In this document: piece after piece, positions 18,910 to 27,028 of the stretch
How positions within the stretch are numbered: the stretch's first letter is position 1
Layout of the letters: the number at the start of each line of letters is the position of its first letter
Source: Superficieibacter electus
GTDB taxonomy: Bacteria > Pseudomonadota > Gammaproteobacteria > Enterobacterales > Enterobacteriaceae
Assembly: GCF_002915575.1 (NCBI RefSeq)
Contig: NZ_PQGD01000032.1
Span: forward strand, 1-33,046
DNA: 33,046 nucleotides
Direction of reading: 5' to 3'
Translations under genes and position numbers: made by a program
Notes under the pieces: model-generated
Told to the model about the DNA's origin: nothing
Databases searched by the model: none
What the model saw: only the letters and a program-made list of their open reading frames with translations

Positions 18910-19515
18910 ATGTCCGGTGATTATGTTATTGAATGGGATCAGGAATTTGCTGAGGATTTAAACACGCTGGCCAGCATTTTTTTAAAGGAAACGCCCGACT
19001 TGTGGCCTGATATTGTTTCCCGCCTCGCCAGCGATCCTGCCAGTTTTGAAGATGATGAAGACGATGACTATGGAATTGTCGATGTTCTTGATTGCAGCGG
19101 TGGCGATTTAGGGAATAATGAACTTGCGCAAGCCCTTATGCTTATTCTGAGAGGGGAAAACCTCATTGAGATCGTTGACTGGAAAGGTGAAGATGAAGAA
19201 GGTCAACTGGCTACTTTTGCAGCGGAACGCTATTCTCATTTGACCAACGATTTGCCAGCAGCAGAAAAACTGAAAGCATTGTTGCTGGAGATCACGCAAG
19301 AGGATGAAATCGAAGAAGCCTGCGAAGATGGCGACCGTTACGTCGACGAAATTTTTGAACGAATCCAACACCAACTGAATGAACGCGGCTTCCAGATAGC
19401 TAACCTTAATGAAGGCACTGATGCGTACAATGTGTTTGTTTTATCTATGGATGATTACAAACAAATAGCGGACTTCAATACCGACTGGCTCGAAGTGCAG
19501 GATTTTCTAAGCTAG
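18910..19515 (+). CDS. Hypothetical acidic cytosolic protein
   Basis: 201 residues; I do not recognise the family with confidence (a DUF6630-type assignment is possible). No signal peptide or TM segment. It is strikingly acidic, with an uninterrupted Asp/Glu run at about 47-53 and more acidic patches near 140-147. Hydrophobic stretches such as ALMLILRGENLIEIVDWKG and YNVFVLSMDDYKQIADF suggest a folded alpha/beta domain. GAAAGGAA precedes the ATG. The gene sits between corB and grpE, which are adjacent in E. coli, and looks more A/T-rich than its neighbours; both hint at acquisition. It has its own upstream terminator and shares a hairpin with the opposing grpE. Confidence 0.75.
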   Translation: MSGDYVIEWDQEFAEDLNTLASIFLKETPDLWPDIVSRLASDPASFEDDEDDDYGIVDVLDCSGGDLGNNELAQALMLILRGENLIEIVDWKGEDEEGQLATFAAERYSHLTNDLPAAEKLKALLLEITQEDEIEEACEDGDRYVDEIFERIQHQLNERGFQIANLNEGTDAYNVFVLSMDDYKQIADFNTDWLEVQDFLS

Positions 19516-19522
19516 AAAACAT

Positions 19523-19546
19523 ACAGGCCGCCCGAAAGCGGCCTGT
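19523..19546. terminator. Bidirectional terminator between the hypothetical gene and grpE
   Basis: ACAGGCCGC / GCGGCCTGT stem with a six-base loop, 7 bp after the rightward gene and 9 bp after grpE. The T-tract is better on the minus strand (TGTTTTC), so it serves mainly grpE. Confidence 0.8.
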
Positions 19547-19555
19547 TCACACAAC

Positions 19556-20179
<624 letters not shown>

Positions 20180-20192
20180 CTAACTTCGCTTA

Positions 20193-20220
20193 TTATGGGG
20201 ATCGGTTTCCCGGTTTCAAG
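20193..20220 (-). promoter_or_regulatory. sigma-32 promoter of grpE
   Basis: Minus strand CTTGAA (20215-20220), a 14-bp spacer, CCCCATAA (20193-20200). This is nearly the RpoH consensus, about 47 bp before the grpE start. Confidence 0.92.
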
Positions 20221-20268
20221 GGAAGCACTCACATTGTCATCAATCATTGGCACAAGGACCACCAGAAA

Positions 20269-21147
20269 ATGAATGCTCATTTCAAGTGCATTGGTATTGT
20301 CGGACATCCGCGTCACCCTACCGCGCTCACCACACATGAAATGCTGTATCGCTGGCTCTCCTCCAGAGGCTACGATGTCATTATTGAGCAGCAAATTGCC
20401 CGTGAGCTTAAATTACGCGAAGTGCGTACGGGAACGCTGGCGGAAATTGGTCAGCAAGCGGACCTGGCAGTGGTGGTCGGCGGTGATGGTAATATGCTGG
20501 GCGCGGCGCGTACGCTGGCCCGTTATGACATCAAAGTCATTGGCATCAACCGTGGCAACCTGGGTTTTCTGACCGATCTCGATCCGGATAATGCCCATCA
20601 GCAACTGGCCGATGTGCTGGAAGGCGATTACATCACTGAAAAACGTTTTCTGCTAGAAGCGCAGGTGTGCCAGAAAGCCTGCCAGAAACGAATCAGTACG
20701 GCGATTAACGAAGTGGTATTACACCCCGGTAAAGTCGCCCATATGATTGAATTCGAGGTGTATATTGACGAGGTGTTTGCTTTTTCGCAGCGCTCAGACG
20801 GCCTGATTATCTCTACGCCCACCGGCTCCACCGCCTATTCGCTGTCCGCTGGCGGTCCCATTTTAACGCCCTCTCTGGACGCAATAACCCTGGTACCGAT
20901 GTTTCCTCATACGCTCTCTGCGCGCCCGCTGGTGATCAACAGCAGTAGCACCATTCGCCTGCGATTTTCACAGCACGGCAGCGACCTCGAAATCAGCTGC
21001 GACAGCCAGATTGCGCTGCCGATTCAGGAAGATGAGGATGTGCTCATCCGCCGCAGTGATTACCATCTGAATCTGATTCATCCCAAAGATTACAATTATT
21101 TCAACACGCTAAGCACGAAGTTAGGCTGGTCAAAAAAATTGTTCTGA
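20269..21147 (+). CDS. nadK: NAD kinase NadK
   Basis: Phosphorylates NAD+ with ATP to NADP+; essential. The 292-residue product matches E. coli NadK closely. The diagnostic GGDGN motif (71-75, Asp73 catalytic) is present, with [10 protein letters not shown], the NE motif (INEVVLHPG) and the glycine-rich [22 protein letters not shown] loop. It starts within the grpE-nadK divergent spacer and is followed by the recN promoter region. Confidence 0.98.
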   Translation: MNAHFKCIGIVGHPRHPTALTTHEMLYRWLSSRGYDVIIEQQIARELKLREVRTGTLAEIGQQADLAVVVGGDGNMLGAARTLARYDIKVIGINRGNLGFLTDLDPDNAHQQLADVLEGDYITEKRFLLEAQVCQKACQKRISTAINEVVLHPGKVAHMIEFEVYIDEVFAFSQRSDGLIISTPTGSTAYSLSAGGPILTPSLDAITLVPMFPHTLSARPLVINSSSTIRLRFSQHGSDLEISCDSQIALPIQEDEDVLIRRSDYHLNLIHPKDYNYFNTLSTKLGWSKKLF

Positions 21148-21165
21148 TTTAATGCTGCGGATCTT

Positions 21166-21207
21166 TACTGGATAAAAAACCAGTTTATACTGTACGTAAA
21201 CACAGTT
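21166..21207 (+). promoter_or_regulatory. Tandem LexA (SOS) boxes of recN
   Basis: Box 1 at 21166-21185 (TACTGGATAAAAAACCAGTT) departs from CTGT at one base. Box 2 at 21188-21207 (TACTGTACGTAAACACAGTT) has perfect CTGT-N8-ACAG. Centres are 22 bp apart, two helical turns, as in E. coli recN, which also has two strong boxes over its promoter. Tight SOS repression is expected. Confidence 0.92.
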
Positions 21208-21233
21208 ATGGTTTTTCATACAGGAAGGCAGCT

Positions 21234-22895
21234 ATGTTGGCACAACTTACCATCAGCAATTTTGCCATCGTTCGTGAGCTTGAAATCGATTTTCACAGCG
21301 GGATGACCGCTATTACCGGTGAGACCGGCGCGGGTAAATCTATTGCAATCGATGCGTTAGGGTTGTGTCTCGGTGGCCGCGCTGAAGGCGACATGGTTCG
21401 CGCGGGTGCCAGCCGGGCTGACCTCTGCGCCCGCTTCTCCCTGAAAGATACCCCGGCGGCATTGCGCTGGCTTGAAGCGAACCAGCTTGAAGATGGCCGC
21501 GAGTGCCTGTTACGCCGCGCGATCAGCAGCGACGGGCGCTCCCGTGGTTTTATTAACGGTACCGCCGTTCCCCTGTCACAGTTGCGTGAGCTGGGTCAGC
21601 TACTGATTCAAATCCACGGGCAACATGCTCACCAGCTTCTGATCAAACCCGATCACCAAAAAAACCTGCTGGATGGCTACGCGGGTGAAGTCGCGCTTAC
21701 CCAGTGCATGAACGAGCACTATCGTTTATGGCATCAAAGCTGCCGCGACCTGGCGCAGCATCAGCAGCAAAGTCAGGAACGCGCCGCGCGCGCCGAGCTG
21801 CTTGAGTATCAGCTTAAAGAACTGAATGAATTTCATCCGCAGGCCGGTGAGTTTGAGCAAATCGACGAAGAATACAAACGTCTTGCCAACAGCGGTCAAC
21901 TGCTCAGCACCAGCCAGCAGGCGCTGAATTTACTTGCCGATGGCGAAGACGTTAACCTGCAAAGCCAGCTTTATGCGGCAAAGCAACTGGTTAGCGAACT
22001 TATCTCCATGGACAGCAAGCTCTCCGGCGTGCTGGATATGCTGGAAGAAGCCACTATCCAAATCAGTGAAGCCAGTGAAGAGCTGCGTCACTATAGCGAC
22101 CGGCTGGACCTGGACCCGAATCGTCTGTTTGAGCTGGAACAACGCATTTCCCGCCAAATCGCTCTCGCGCGTAAACACCACGTCAGCCCGGAAGAGTTGC
22201 CGGCCTTTCATCAGTCATTGCTTGATGAACAGCAGCAGCTTGACGATCAGGCAGACTCGCTGGAGACGCTGACGCTGGCGGTCAGTAAGCATCATGCTCT
22301 GGCGCTGGAAACGGCCCGACAGCTTCACCAGCGTCGGGTGGTCAGCGCGCAGGAACTGGCAACCCTGATTACCGACAGCATGCACACGCTTTCAATGCCG
22401 CACGGGCAGTTTACTATCGATGTCAGCTTCGACGAGCATCATCTCACGGCTGACGGTGCGGATCGTATTGAATTTCGGGTGACCACCAACCCCGGTCAGC
22501 CGCTGCAATCTATTGCGAAAGTAGCCTCTGGTGGCGAATTGTCACGTATCGCGCTGGCCATTCAGGTCATTACCGCGCGTAAAATGGAAACCCCGGCGCT
22601 CATCTTCGATGAAGTCGACGTCGGTATCAGCGGCCCTACTGCTGCCGTAGTCGGTAAGCTTTTGCGCCAGCTGGGTGAATCCACGCAGGTGATGTGCGTT
22701 ACCCACCTGCCGCAGGTGGCTGGCTGTGGTCATCATCATTTTGTGGTCAGTAAAGAGACCGACGGCGAAATGACTGAAACCCATATGCAGCCGCTGGATA
22801 AACGCGCCCGTCTTCAGGAGCTGGCGCGCCTGCTGGGAGGGAGCGAAGTTACTCGCAACACGCTGGCAAATGCGAAAGAACTGCTGGCAGCGTAA
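21234..22895 (+). CDS. recN: SMC-like DNA repair ATPase RecN
   Basis: SMC-family protein that holds broken DNA ends or sister chromatids together during double-strand break repair. 553 residues, as in E. coli. Walker A GETGAGKS (29-36) is at the N-terminus, a long coiled-coil middle (about 150-370) follows, then the ABC signature ASGGELS (about 431-437) and Walker B LIFDEVD (about 456-462). The C-terminus ends KELLAA; in E. coli a similar LAA-type end makes RecN a ClpXP substrate after SOS. It is controlled by the two LexA boxes upstream. Confidence 0.98.
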   Translation: MLAQLTISNFAIVRELEIDFHSGMTAITGETGAGKSIAIDALGLCLGGRAEGDMVRAGASRADLCARFSLKDTPAALRWLEANQLEDGRECLLRRAISSDGRSRGFINGTAVPLSQLRELGQLLIQIHGQHAHQLLIKPDHQKNLLDGYAGEVALTQCMNEHYRLWHQSCRDLAQHQQQSQERAARAELLEYQLKELNEFHPQAGEFEQIDEEYKRLANSGQLLSTSQQALNLLADGEDVNLQSQLYAAKQLVSELISMDSKLSGVLDMLEEATIQISEASEELRHYSDRLDLDPNRLFELEQRISRQIALARKHHVSPEELPAFHQSLLDEQQQLDDQADSLETLTLAVSKHHALALETARQLHQRRVVSAQELATLITDSMHTLSMPHGQFTIDVSFDEHHLTADGADRIEFRVTTNPGQPLQSIAKVASGGELSRIALAIQVITARKMETPALIFDEVDVGISGPTAAVVGKLLRQLGESTQVMCVTHLPQVAGCGHHHFVVSKETDGEMTETHMQPLDKRARLQELARLLGGSEVTRNTLANAKELLAA

Positions 22896-23043
22896 ACTTT
22901 TTTGATATCTGAAAGTCTGAGTTCACGATAAAATCGCCGTGTGACCAGGTATCAAAGGTTTTAAAGTGATTAAAGGTCTATTATCATCGGCATATTACAT
23001 ATGAGCCGCGTACTGCTCGGGCCCGAAAAGGAATCAAATCACT

Positions 23044-23388
23044 ATGCGCTGTAAAACGCTGACTGCTGCCGCAGCGGTTCTTCTGATGTTGACCGCAGGC
23101 TGTTCCACTCTGGAGCGAGTGGTTTACCGCCCTGACATCAACCAGGGTAACTATCTGGCACCTAACGATGTATCAAAAATTCGTGTCGGTATGACGCAAC
23201 AGCAGGTTGCTTATGCACTGGGTACACCAATGATGTCCGATCCGTTTGGCACCAATACCTGGTTCTACGTATTCCGCCAGCAGCCGGGGCATGAAGATGT
23301 CACCCAGCAGACGCTGACTCTGACCTTTAACAGCGGTGGCACGTTGACCAATATCGACAACAAACCTGCGCTGACAGGCGAGCAATAA
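23044..23388 (+). CDS. bamE: Outer-membrane protein assembly factor BamE (SmpA)
   Basis: Small lipoprotein of the BAM complex that stabilises BamD-BamA contacts. 114 residues, one more than in E. coli. Signal peptide with lipobox LTAGC, lipidated Cys20, then the SmpA_OmlA domain with [18 protein letters not shown]. Its partner BamD is encoded at 4927. It has its own promoter region after recN (22896-23043) and a terminator, and is therefore a single-gene unit. Confidence 0.97.
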   Translation: MRCKTLTAAAAVLLMLTAGCSTLERVVYRPDINQGNYLAPNDVSKIRVGMTQQQVAYALGTPMMSDPFGTNTWFYVFRQQPGHEDVTQQTLTLTFNSGGTLTNIDNKPALTGEQ

Positions 23389-23392
23389 ACGT

Positions 23393-23418
23393 AAAAGGTG
23401 CCTCCCGGCACCTTTTTT
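23393..23418 (+). terminator. Terminator after bamE
   Basis: AAAAGGTGCC / GGCACCTTTT with a TCCC loop and a T-run, directly after the bamE stop and 19 bp before the next start codon. Confidence 0.92.
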
Positions 23419-23436
23419 ATATCCGGAGGCTGAACG

Positions 23437-23952
23437 ATGGCCGTGCCTGAAAGTAAAGCAGCTCTGCTGCTGGAAATGGAAAAATCGTGGCAGTTACTGC
23501 GTAAAAAGCTGGCGCGTATTCCCGCTGAGCATGCTTTTATTGAGACCCTTGATGGTCATGCCAGCGGCACCCGGATGAGCGCCGCCAACCTGGTCAGCTA
23601 TTTACTGGGCTGGGGAGAGCAAGTGTTAACCTGGCATCAGCAGGAAGAGGCTGGAGAAGAGATTATATTTCCGGCAGCCGGGTACAAATGGAACGAACTG
23701 GGAAAGCTGGCGCAGGCATATTATGCGAAATATGCCGCTATCACCTCATGGTCAGAACTGTGCGCCAGGCTTGACGAAAACCATCGTCAGCTACTGTCAC
23801 TGGTCCAGCGTTACAGCGACAGTGAACTTTACCAGTGCCCCTGGTACGGCAAATGGACGCGTGGACGGATGATCCAGTTTAATACGGTATCGCCGTACAA
23901 AAATGCAGGCACCCGACTCAATGTGCTGCTAAAACAGCTCGCGCCAGCGTAA
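23437..23952 (+). CDS. ClbS/DfsB-type four-helix-bundle protein
   Basis: 171 residues, cytosolic, mostly helical. The pattern resembles the ClbS/DfsB group: an N-terminal helix (MEKSWQLLRKKLARIP), a central ASGTRMSAANLVSYLLGWGEQVLTWH segment, and a C-terminal GKWTRGRMIQFNTVSPYKNA block. ClbS protects colibactin producers by opening the genotoxin's cyclopropane; DfsB is its Bacillus relative. No colibactin genes are here, so this would be a stand-alone relative with unknown substrate. GGAGG precedes the ATG. It follows the bamE terminator, so any transcription comes from read-through or a weak unseen promoter. Convergent with ratB, 2 bp apart. Confidence 0.8.
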   Translation: MAVPESKAALLLEMEKSWQLLRKKLARIPAEHAFIETLDGHASGTRMSAANLVSYLLGWGEQVLTWHQQEEAGEEIIFPAAGYKWNELGKLAQAYYAKYAAITSWSELCARLDENHRQLLSLVQRYSDSELYQCPWYGKWTRGRMIQFNTVSPYKNAGTRLNVLLKQLAPA

Positions 23953-23954
23953 CG

Positions 23955-24248
23955 CTATTTATTTGTCGCAGATTTCTCAGCCCGCTGACGGCGTAGCTCT
24001 TTAGGATCGGCAATTAATGGGCGATAGACCTCAACGCGATCGCCATCCTGCACAGCATCCTGTAATTTTACCGGACGGCTATATATCCCCACCTTATTCT
24101 GGCTAAGATCAATTTCCGTTCGCAGGGCCAGCAGGCCGGAAGCGCGTATCGCCTCTTCAACTGTCGCCCCCTCCTCCAGCATCACCTTCAGCAAATATTG
24201 CTTCTCGGGAAAACCATAGGCGACCTCAACGGCAATCTTACCCGGCAC
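23955..24248 (-). CDS. ratB: RnfH/RatB family ubiquitin-like protein
   Basis: 97 residues from a GTG at 24246-24248 ([18 protein letters not shown]), matching E. coli YfjF/RatB. The beta-grasp (ubiquitin-like/ThiS-type) fold is suggested by the segments [21 protein letters not shown] and [21 protein letters not shown]. The function is poorly known; it is co-encoded with the toxin-like RatA in most enterics. The start overlaps the end of ratA by 11 bp, indicating translational coupling. The upstream in-frame Met lies inside ratA and is not used. Confidence 0.93.
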   Translation of the reverse strand: MPGKIAVEVAYGFPEKQYLLKVMLEEGATVEEAIRASGLLALRTEIDLSQNKVGIYSRPVKLQDAVQDGDRVEVYRPLIADPKELRRQRAEKSATNK

Positions 24249-24675
24249 TATAAACCTCTTTTGCTCGCGTCGTAAAAGCCTGCACCATGCTGGCCGCCAG
24301 CTCTTTGAAAATCCGCCCAAACGCCATTTCAATCAGCATATTGGTGAATTCAAAATCAAGCTGAAACTCTATCTTGCAGGCATCCTGACCCAGCGGCGTA
24401 AACTTCCAGCCGCCGATGAGCTTTTTGAATGGCCCATCCACCAGATGCATCAAAATACTTTGATTACTGTTAAGCGTATTGCGCGTGGTAAACGTTTTGC
24501 TGATCCCCGCTTTCGACACATCGACCGCCGCCGTCATTTGCGTGGGTCCGGACTCAAGCACCCGGCTGCCGGTACACCCCGGAATAAACTCCGGATAAGA
24601 GTCCACATCATTCACTAAGTTGTACATCTGCTCCGCACTGTACGGGACCAGAGCAGTACGATTAATCTGTGGCAT
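24238..24675 (-). CDS. ratA: START-like protein RatA (YfjG)
   Basis: Member of the polyketide cyclase/START-like family; reported in E. coli as a toxin that blocks 70S formation by binding 50S subunits, while its mitochondrial relative COQ10 binds ubiquinone. From the ATG at 24673-24675 it is 145 residues ([21 protein letters not shown]); a longer 158-residue form starting 13 codons upstream, as in some E. coli annotations, is possible. The [12 protein letters not shown] and [12 protein letters not shown] segments are hallmarks. It is divergent from smpB, in the conserved ratB-ratA-smpB-ssrA neighbourhood. Confidence 0.93.
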   Translation of the reverse strand: MPQINRTALVPYSAEQMYNLVNDVDSYPEFIPGCTGSRVLESGPTQMTAAVDVSKAGISKTFTTRNTLNSNQSILMHLVDGPFKKLIGGWKFTPLGQDACKIEFQLDFEFTNMLIEMAFGRIFKELAASMVQAFTTRAKEVYSAG

Positions 24676-24825
24676 AACGATTCCCAGGAACATACACGTC
24701 GGAAATAATAACATTTATCATACGTTAAAAAAAACGCTCTGCCGCAACTCGTGCTAAGATACCTCATTACGCCTCGCAGGATGGTTGAGGCCGATTGAGA
24801 TCAGATTAGCGATGTTCAGGATACT

Positions 24826-25308
24826 ATGACCAAGAAAAAATCCCACAAACCTGGATCAGCCACCATTGCGCTGAATAAACGCGCCCGTCACGAATACTTT
24901 ATCGAAGATGAATTTGAAGCGGGCCTGGTACTGCAAGGCTGGGAAGTCAAATCCCTGCGTGCCGGTAAGGCTAACATCAGCGATAGCTATGTCATTTTGA
25001 TTGATGGTGAAGCGCACCTGTTTGGTGCCAACTTTACCCCGCTGACGGTCGCCTCGTCACACGTTGTTTGCGATCCCACCCGCACCCGTAAGCTGTTGCT
25101 TAACCAGCGCGAACTGGAAACGTTATACGGTCGGGTCAACCGTGAAGGTCAGACTGTCGTGGCGCTCTCGCTGTACTGGAAAAATGCCTGGTGCAAAGTC
25201 AAAATTGGCGTGGCGAAAGGTAAGAAACAGCATGACAAGCGTTCAGACATCAAAGAACGTGAGTGGCAGGTTGATAAAGCCCGCATCATGAAGCATGCCG
25301 GACGTTAA
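24826..25308 (+). CDS. smpB: SsrA-binding protein SmpB
   Basis: Partner of tmRNA in trans-translation: binds the tRNA-like domain and places its C-terminal tail in the empty mRNA channel of stalled ribosomes. The 160-residue product has the oligonucleotide-binding beta-barrel (about 15-130, with [19 protein letters not shown]) and the basic tail [21 protein letters not shown] ending in KHAGR. It lies 182 bp upstream of ssrA, the RNA it serves. Confidence 0.98.
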   Translation: MTKKKSHKPGSATIALNKRARHEYFIEDEFEAGLVLQGWEVKSLRAGKANISDSYVILIDGEAHLFGANFTPLTVASSHVVCDPTRTRKLLLNQRELETLYGRVNREGQTVVALSLYWKNAWCKVKIGVAKGKKQHDKRSDIKEREWQVDKARIMKHAGR

Positions 25309-25316
25309 CCGTCTCA

Positions 25317-25342
25317 CCCGGCCGTAAGCACCTTCGGCCGGG
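25317..25342 (+). other. GC-rich hairpin after smpB
   Basis: CCCGGCCG / CGGCCGGG arms with a 10-base loop, 8 bp after the smpB stop. There is no T-run, so it is either a weak terminator or an mRNA 3'-end stabiliser. Confidence 0.6.
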
Positions 25343-25470
25343 CTACATTCCCTTCCCCGTTTCATGCACCTATGCCCCTCGCTAACCGCCTAATTTTGTT
25401 CATATAGTAAGCAAAAATAAAAGCCAGAAAACCACGTGACAGAGACTGGCGCGAAACGTCACAAATCTGT

Positions 25471-25476
25471 TATACT
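25471..25476 (+). promoter_or_regulatory. -10 element of the ssrA promoter
   Basis: TATACT 14 bp before the tmRNA 5' end. The -35 region (near 25446-25451) is not a good match, so only the -10 is called. Confidence 0.6.
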
Positions 25477-25490
25477 CAACGTAACACATT

Positions 25491-25854
25491 GGGGCTGATT
25501 CTGGATTCGACGGGATTTGCGAAACCCAAGGTGCATGCCGAGGGGCGGTTTGCCTCGTAAAAAGCCGCAAAAAAATAGTCGCAAACGACGAAAACTACGC
25601 TTTAGCAGCTTAATAACCTGCTAAGAGCCCTCTCTCCCTAGCTTCCGCTCTTAAGACGGGGATCAAAGAGAGGTCAAACCCAAAAGAGATCGCGTGGATG
25701 CCTTGCCTGGGGTTGAAGCGTTAAAACTAATCAGGCTAGTCTGGTAGTGGCGTGTCTGTCCGCAGGTGCCAGGCGAATGTAAAGACTGACTAAGCATGTA
25801 GTACCGAGGATGTAGAAATTTCGGACGCGGGTTCAACTCCCGCCAGCTCCACCA
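25491..25854 (+). ncRNA. ssrA: Transfer-messenger RNA (tmRNA, 10Sa RNA)
   Basis: Rescues stalled ribosomes. About 364 nt, starting GGGGCTGATTCTGGATTCGA and ending in the tRNA-like acceptor with CCACCA, nearly identical to E. coli tmRNA. The tag frame runs 25581-25613 and encodes ANDENYALAA plus stop, with GCA as resume codon. The T-arm sequence GGTTCAACTCC is intact. Sequence downstream departs at once from the E. coli backbone into prophage DNA; the 3' end of ssrA is a well-known phage and island attachment site. The gene remains complete, as expected when the element brings or preserves the 3' portion. Confidence 0.98.
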
Positions 25855-26012
25855 CTTTTGATAGGACTGCACCCTGACAGTGACTATAAAAACAGGCACT
25901 TACGGACATTGACCAGACAGTAAGCAGACCGAGAAAAGACAAAAATATGCACGTGAAATGCACGTGCATTTAGAAAAACGCCCCTGAATCACCTTCCGGG
26001 GCGTTTCTATTT
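25855..26012 (+). other. Prophage-side flank of the ssrA attachment site, with terminator
   Basis: No gene is seen in 25855-25975. The stretch contains a direct repeat ATGCACGTG (25947-25955 and 25958-25966), the second copy being part of the palindrome ATGCACGTGCAT. Such short repeats could be integrase arm sites, but this is a guess. A terminator, AAACGCCCC / GGGGCGTTT, lies at 25976-26006 and would end ssrA transcription (and, on the other strand, the umuC remnant). The attachment core itself should lie within the last ~20-60 bases of ssrA; the second copy is not in the window. Confidence 0.6.
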
Positions 26013-26029
26013 GTAACAAAGGGTAACTT

Positions 26030-26191
26030 TTAAACAGCACTGAAAAAGGGTAAATCGCTTATGTGAGTTGTATAGCATGACGACAGCATTTCCCGCTTCA
26101 TCTTCCACGCCTGCTGGATGCCCTGCCCGGCAAAATAAAGTGTCCCGCGCCCCTGTTTGTTCAGCGTGCCAGCCAAAGCCTCCAGCCTCTC
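26030..26191 (-). pseudogene. Remnant of a UmuC-like DNA polymerase V subunit (C-terminal DUF4113)
   Basis: Read on the minus strand, the frame ending at the stop at 26030-26032 encodes about 53 residues, including GTLYFAGQGI, WKMKREMLS and YTT. These match the C-terminal DUF4113 tail of UmuC/ImpB/SamB-type Y-family polymerases. Upstream of 26191 the frame meets a stop codon (26192-26194), and polymerase-like residues continue only weakly in another frame, so the rest is lost or frameshifted. It has no start of its own. Mobile elements commonly carry umuDC-like genes; this looks like the scar of an earlier or neighbouring element at the ssrA site. The matching is by my recall of the family motif. 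Confidence 0.66.
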
Positions 26192-26425
26192 TCAGGCTGC
26201 TCAGGAGGGTTACATCAAAGACGATTAGCCCCTCTACTTCTGGGATATAAATCAGTGTGAAAATACCCTAATGTGCCAGGAGTGGGCATGGGTGCATTAA
26301 GGAACCCTAAATTTGTATTTAAAATCAATGATGTGAAATATCGAAAAAGTTATTAACAAATTCCAAAATTGAATAATCAGATATCTCTTCCATACTTAAT
26401 ATGTAACCTTGGCTGAGGAGAAATT
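26192..26425. other. Non-coding stretch before the copper-protein gene
   Basis: A/T-rich, no ORF with support. It presumably holds the promoter of the DUF326 gene; I cannot single out convincing hexamers. I see no clear CueR-type dyad. The gene's ribosome site GAGGAG is at 26414-26419. Confidence 0.4.
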
Positions 26426-26752
26426 ATGTTAGATGAATACAAAAAATGTATCGAATCCTGTTATCTATGCGCAACTGCATGTGATAACTGTGCGGCTTCG
26501 TGTCTCGAAGAAGAGAACCTGGAAATGATGCGCGAGTGCATAAAACTGGATATGCAGTGTGCGAATATCTGCCGTCTTGCAGCTCAATTTATGACATTAA
26601 ATAGCGATTCAGCCCAGTCGTTCTGCCGTCTTTGCGCTGATATTTGTCAGAAATGCGGCGACGAATGTGGAAAGCATAAACATGACCATTGCCAGGAGTG
26701 CTCCAGAGCTTGCCATCACTGTGCTGAACAATGCAGAAAGATGGCCGCCTGA
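26426..26752 (+). CDS. Cysteine-rich four-helix-bundle copper-binding protein (DUF326, Csp-like)
   Basis: 108 residues with 19 cysteines, many in CxxxC/CxxC spacing along predicted helices (Cys 8, 12, 15, 19, 22, 26, 38, 45, 49, 67, 70, 74, 77, 81, 89, 92, 96, 99, 103), plus a His cluster near 84-88. This is the DUF326 pattern of copper storage proteins, where cysteines line the core of a four-helix bundle and hold many Cu(I) ions. There is no signal peptide, so it would be cytosolic, like Csp3. A good ribosome site (GAGGAG) and a strong terminator make it a stand-alone unit. It lies between the ssrA attachment end and the tail genes, on the opposite strand from them, the typical position of phage cargo. 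Metal binding is inferred from family, not shown. Confidence 0.87.
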   Translation: MLDEYKKCIESCYLCATACDNCAASCLEEENLEMMRECIKLDMQCANICRLAAQFMTLNSDSAQSFCRLCADICQKCGDECGKHKHDHCQECSRACHHCAEQCRKMAA

Positions 26753-26771
26753 TAAAATAAATCAAATAACC

Positions 26772-26796
26772 AGACCCGCTTCGGCGGGTCTTTTTC
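26772..26796 (+). terminator. Terminator after the DUF326 gene
   Basis: AGACCCGC / GCGGGTCT stem with a TTCG tetraloop followed by T5. A very strong intrinsic terminator 20 bp after the gene. Confidence 0.94.
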
Positions 26797-26853
26797 TTCC
26801 GGTGATAAGCCGTAGGTGGATGAGACAGGTGAGTTTAAGGGGAGGGGCTGGAA

Positions 26854-26946
26854 ATGGTTCTACTCGAACGTATTGACCTCAATGACAAATGCTGGAACAG
26901 ATTAATTGAATGGATTAATGTCCGTTTTAGCTCTTTGCCGAAATAA
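26854..26946 (+). CDS. Possible 30-residue small protein
   Basis: ORF reading MVLLERIDLNDKCWNRLIEW and continuing to a stop at 26944-26946. Its ATG is preceded by GGGGAGGGG at a workable distance, and the stop runs into a hairpin. It has no recognisable family, and a random ORF of this length is common, so the call rests on the ribosome site and placement only. Confidence 0.3.
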   Translation: MVLLERIDLNDKCWNRLIEWINVRFSSLPK

Positions 26947-26965
26947 GCCCTGCTTACGCAGGGCT
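26946..26965. terminator. Hairpin at the end of the tail-gene cluster
   Basis: AGCCCTGC / GCAGGGCT stem with a TTAC loop. It lies 64 bp past the leftward tail-fibre gene and directly at the end of the small rightward ORF, so it can serve both. T-tracts are weak on either side. Confidence 0.6.
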
Positions 26966-27028
26966 ACGTTGAGCTTCTGTTTTTGTACTGTTTATGTCTC
27001 ATTATATAACCGGGTTGAGGTAGGGAAA

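Noticed and set aside
25663-25899. A 78-codon minus-strand ORF containing a WWSWRELNPRP motif
   Set aside because: It is antisense to ssrA; this motif is a well-known false protein produced by translating the complement of tRNA/tmRNA acceptor ends.
25947-25969. Start of a CRISPR array or tandem repeat
   Set aside because: Only two 9-bp copies, no spacers of constant length and no cas genes.
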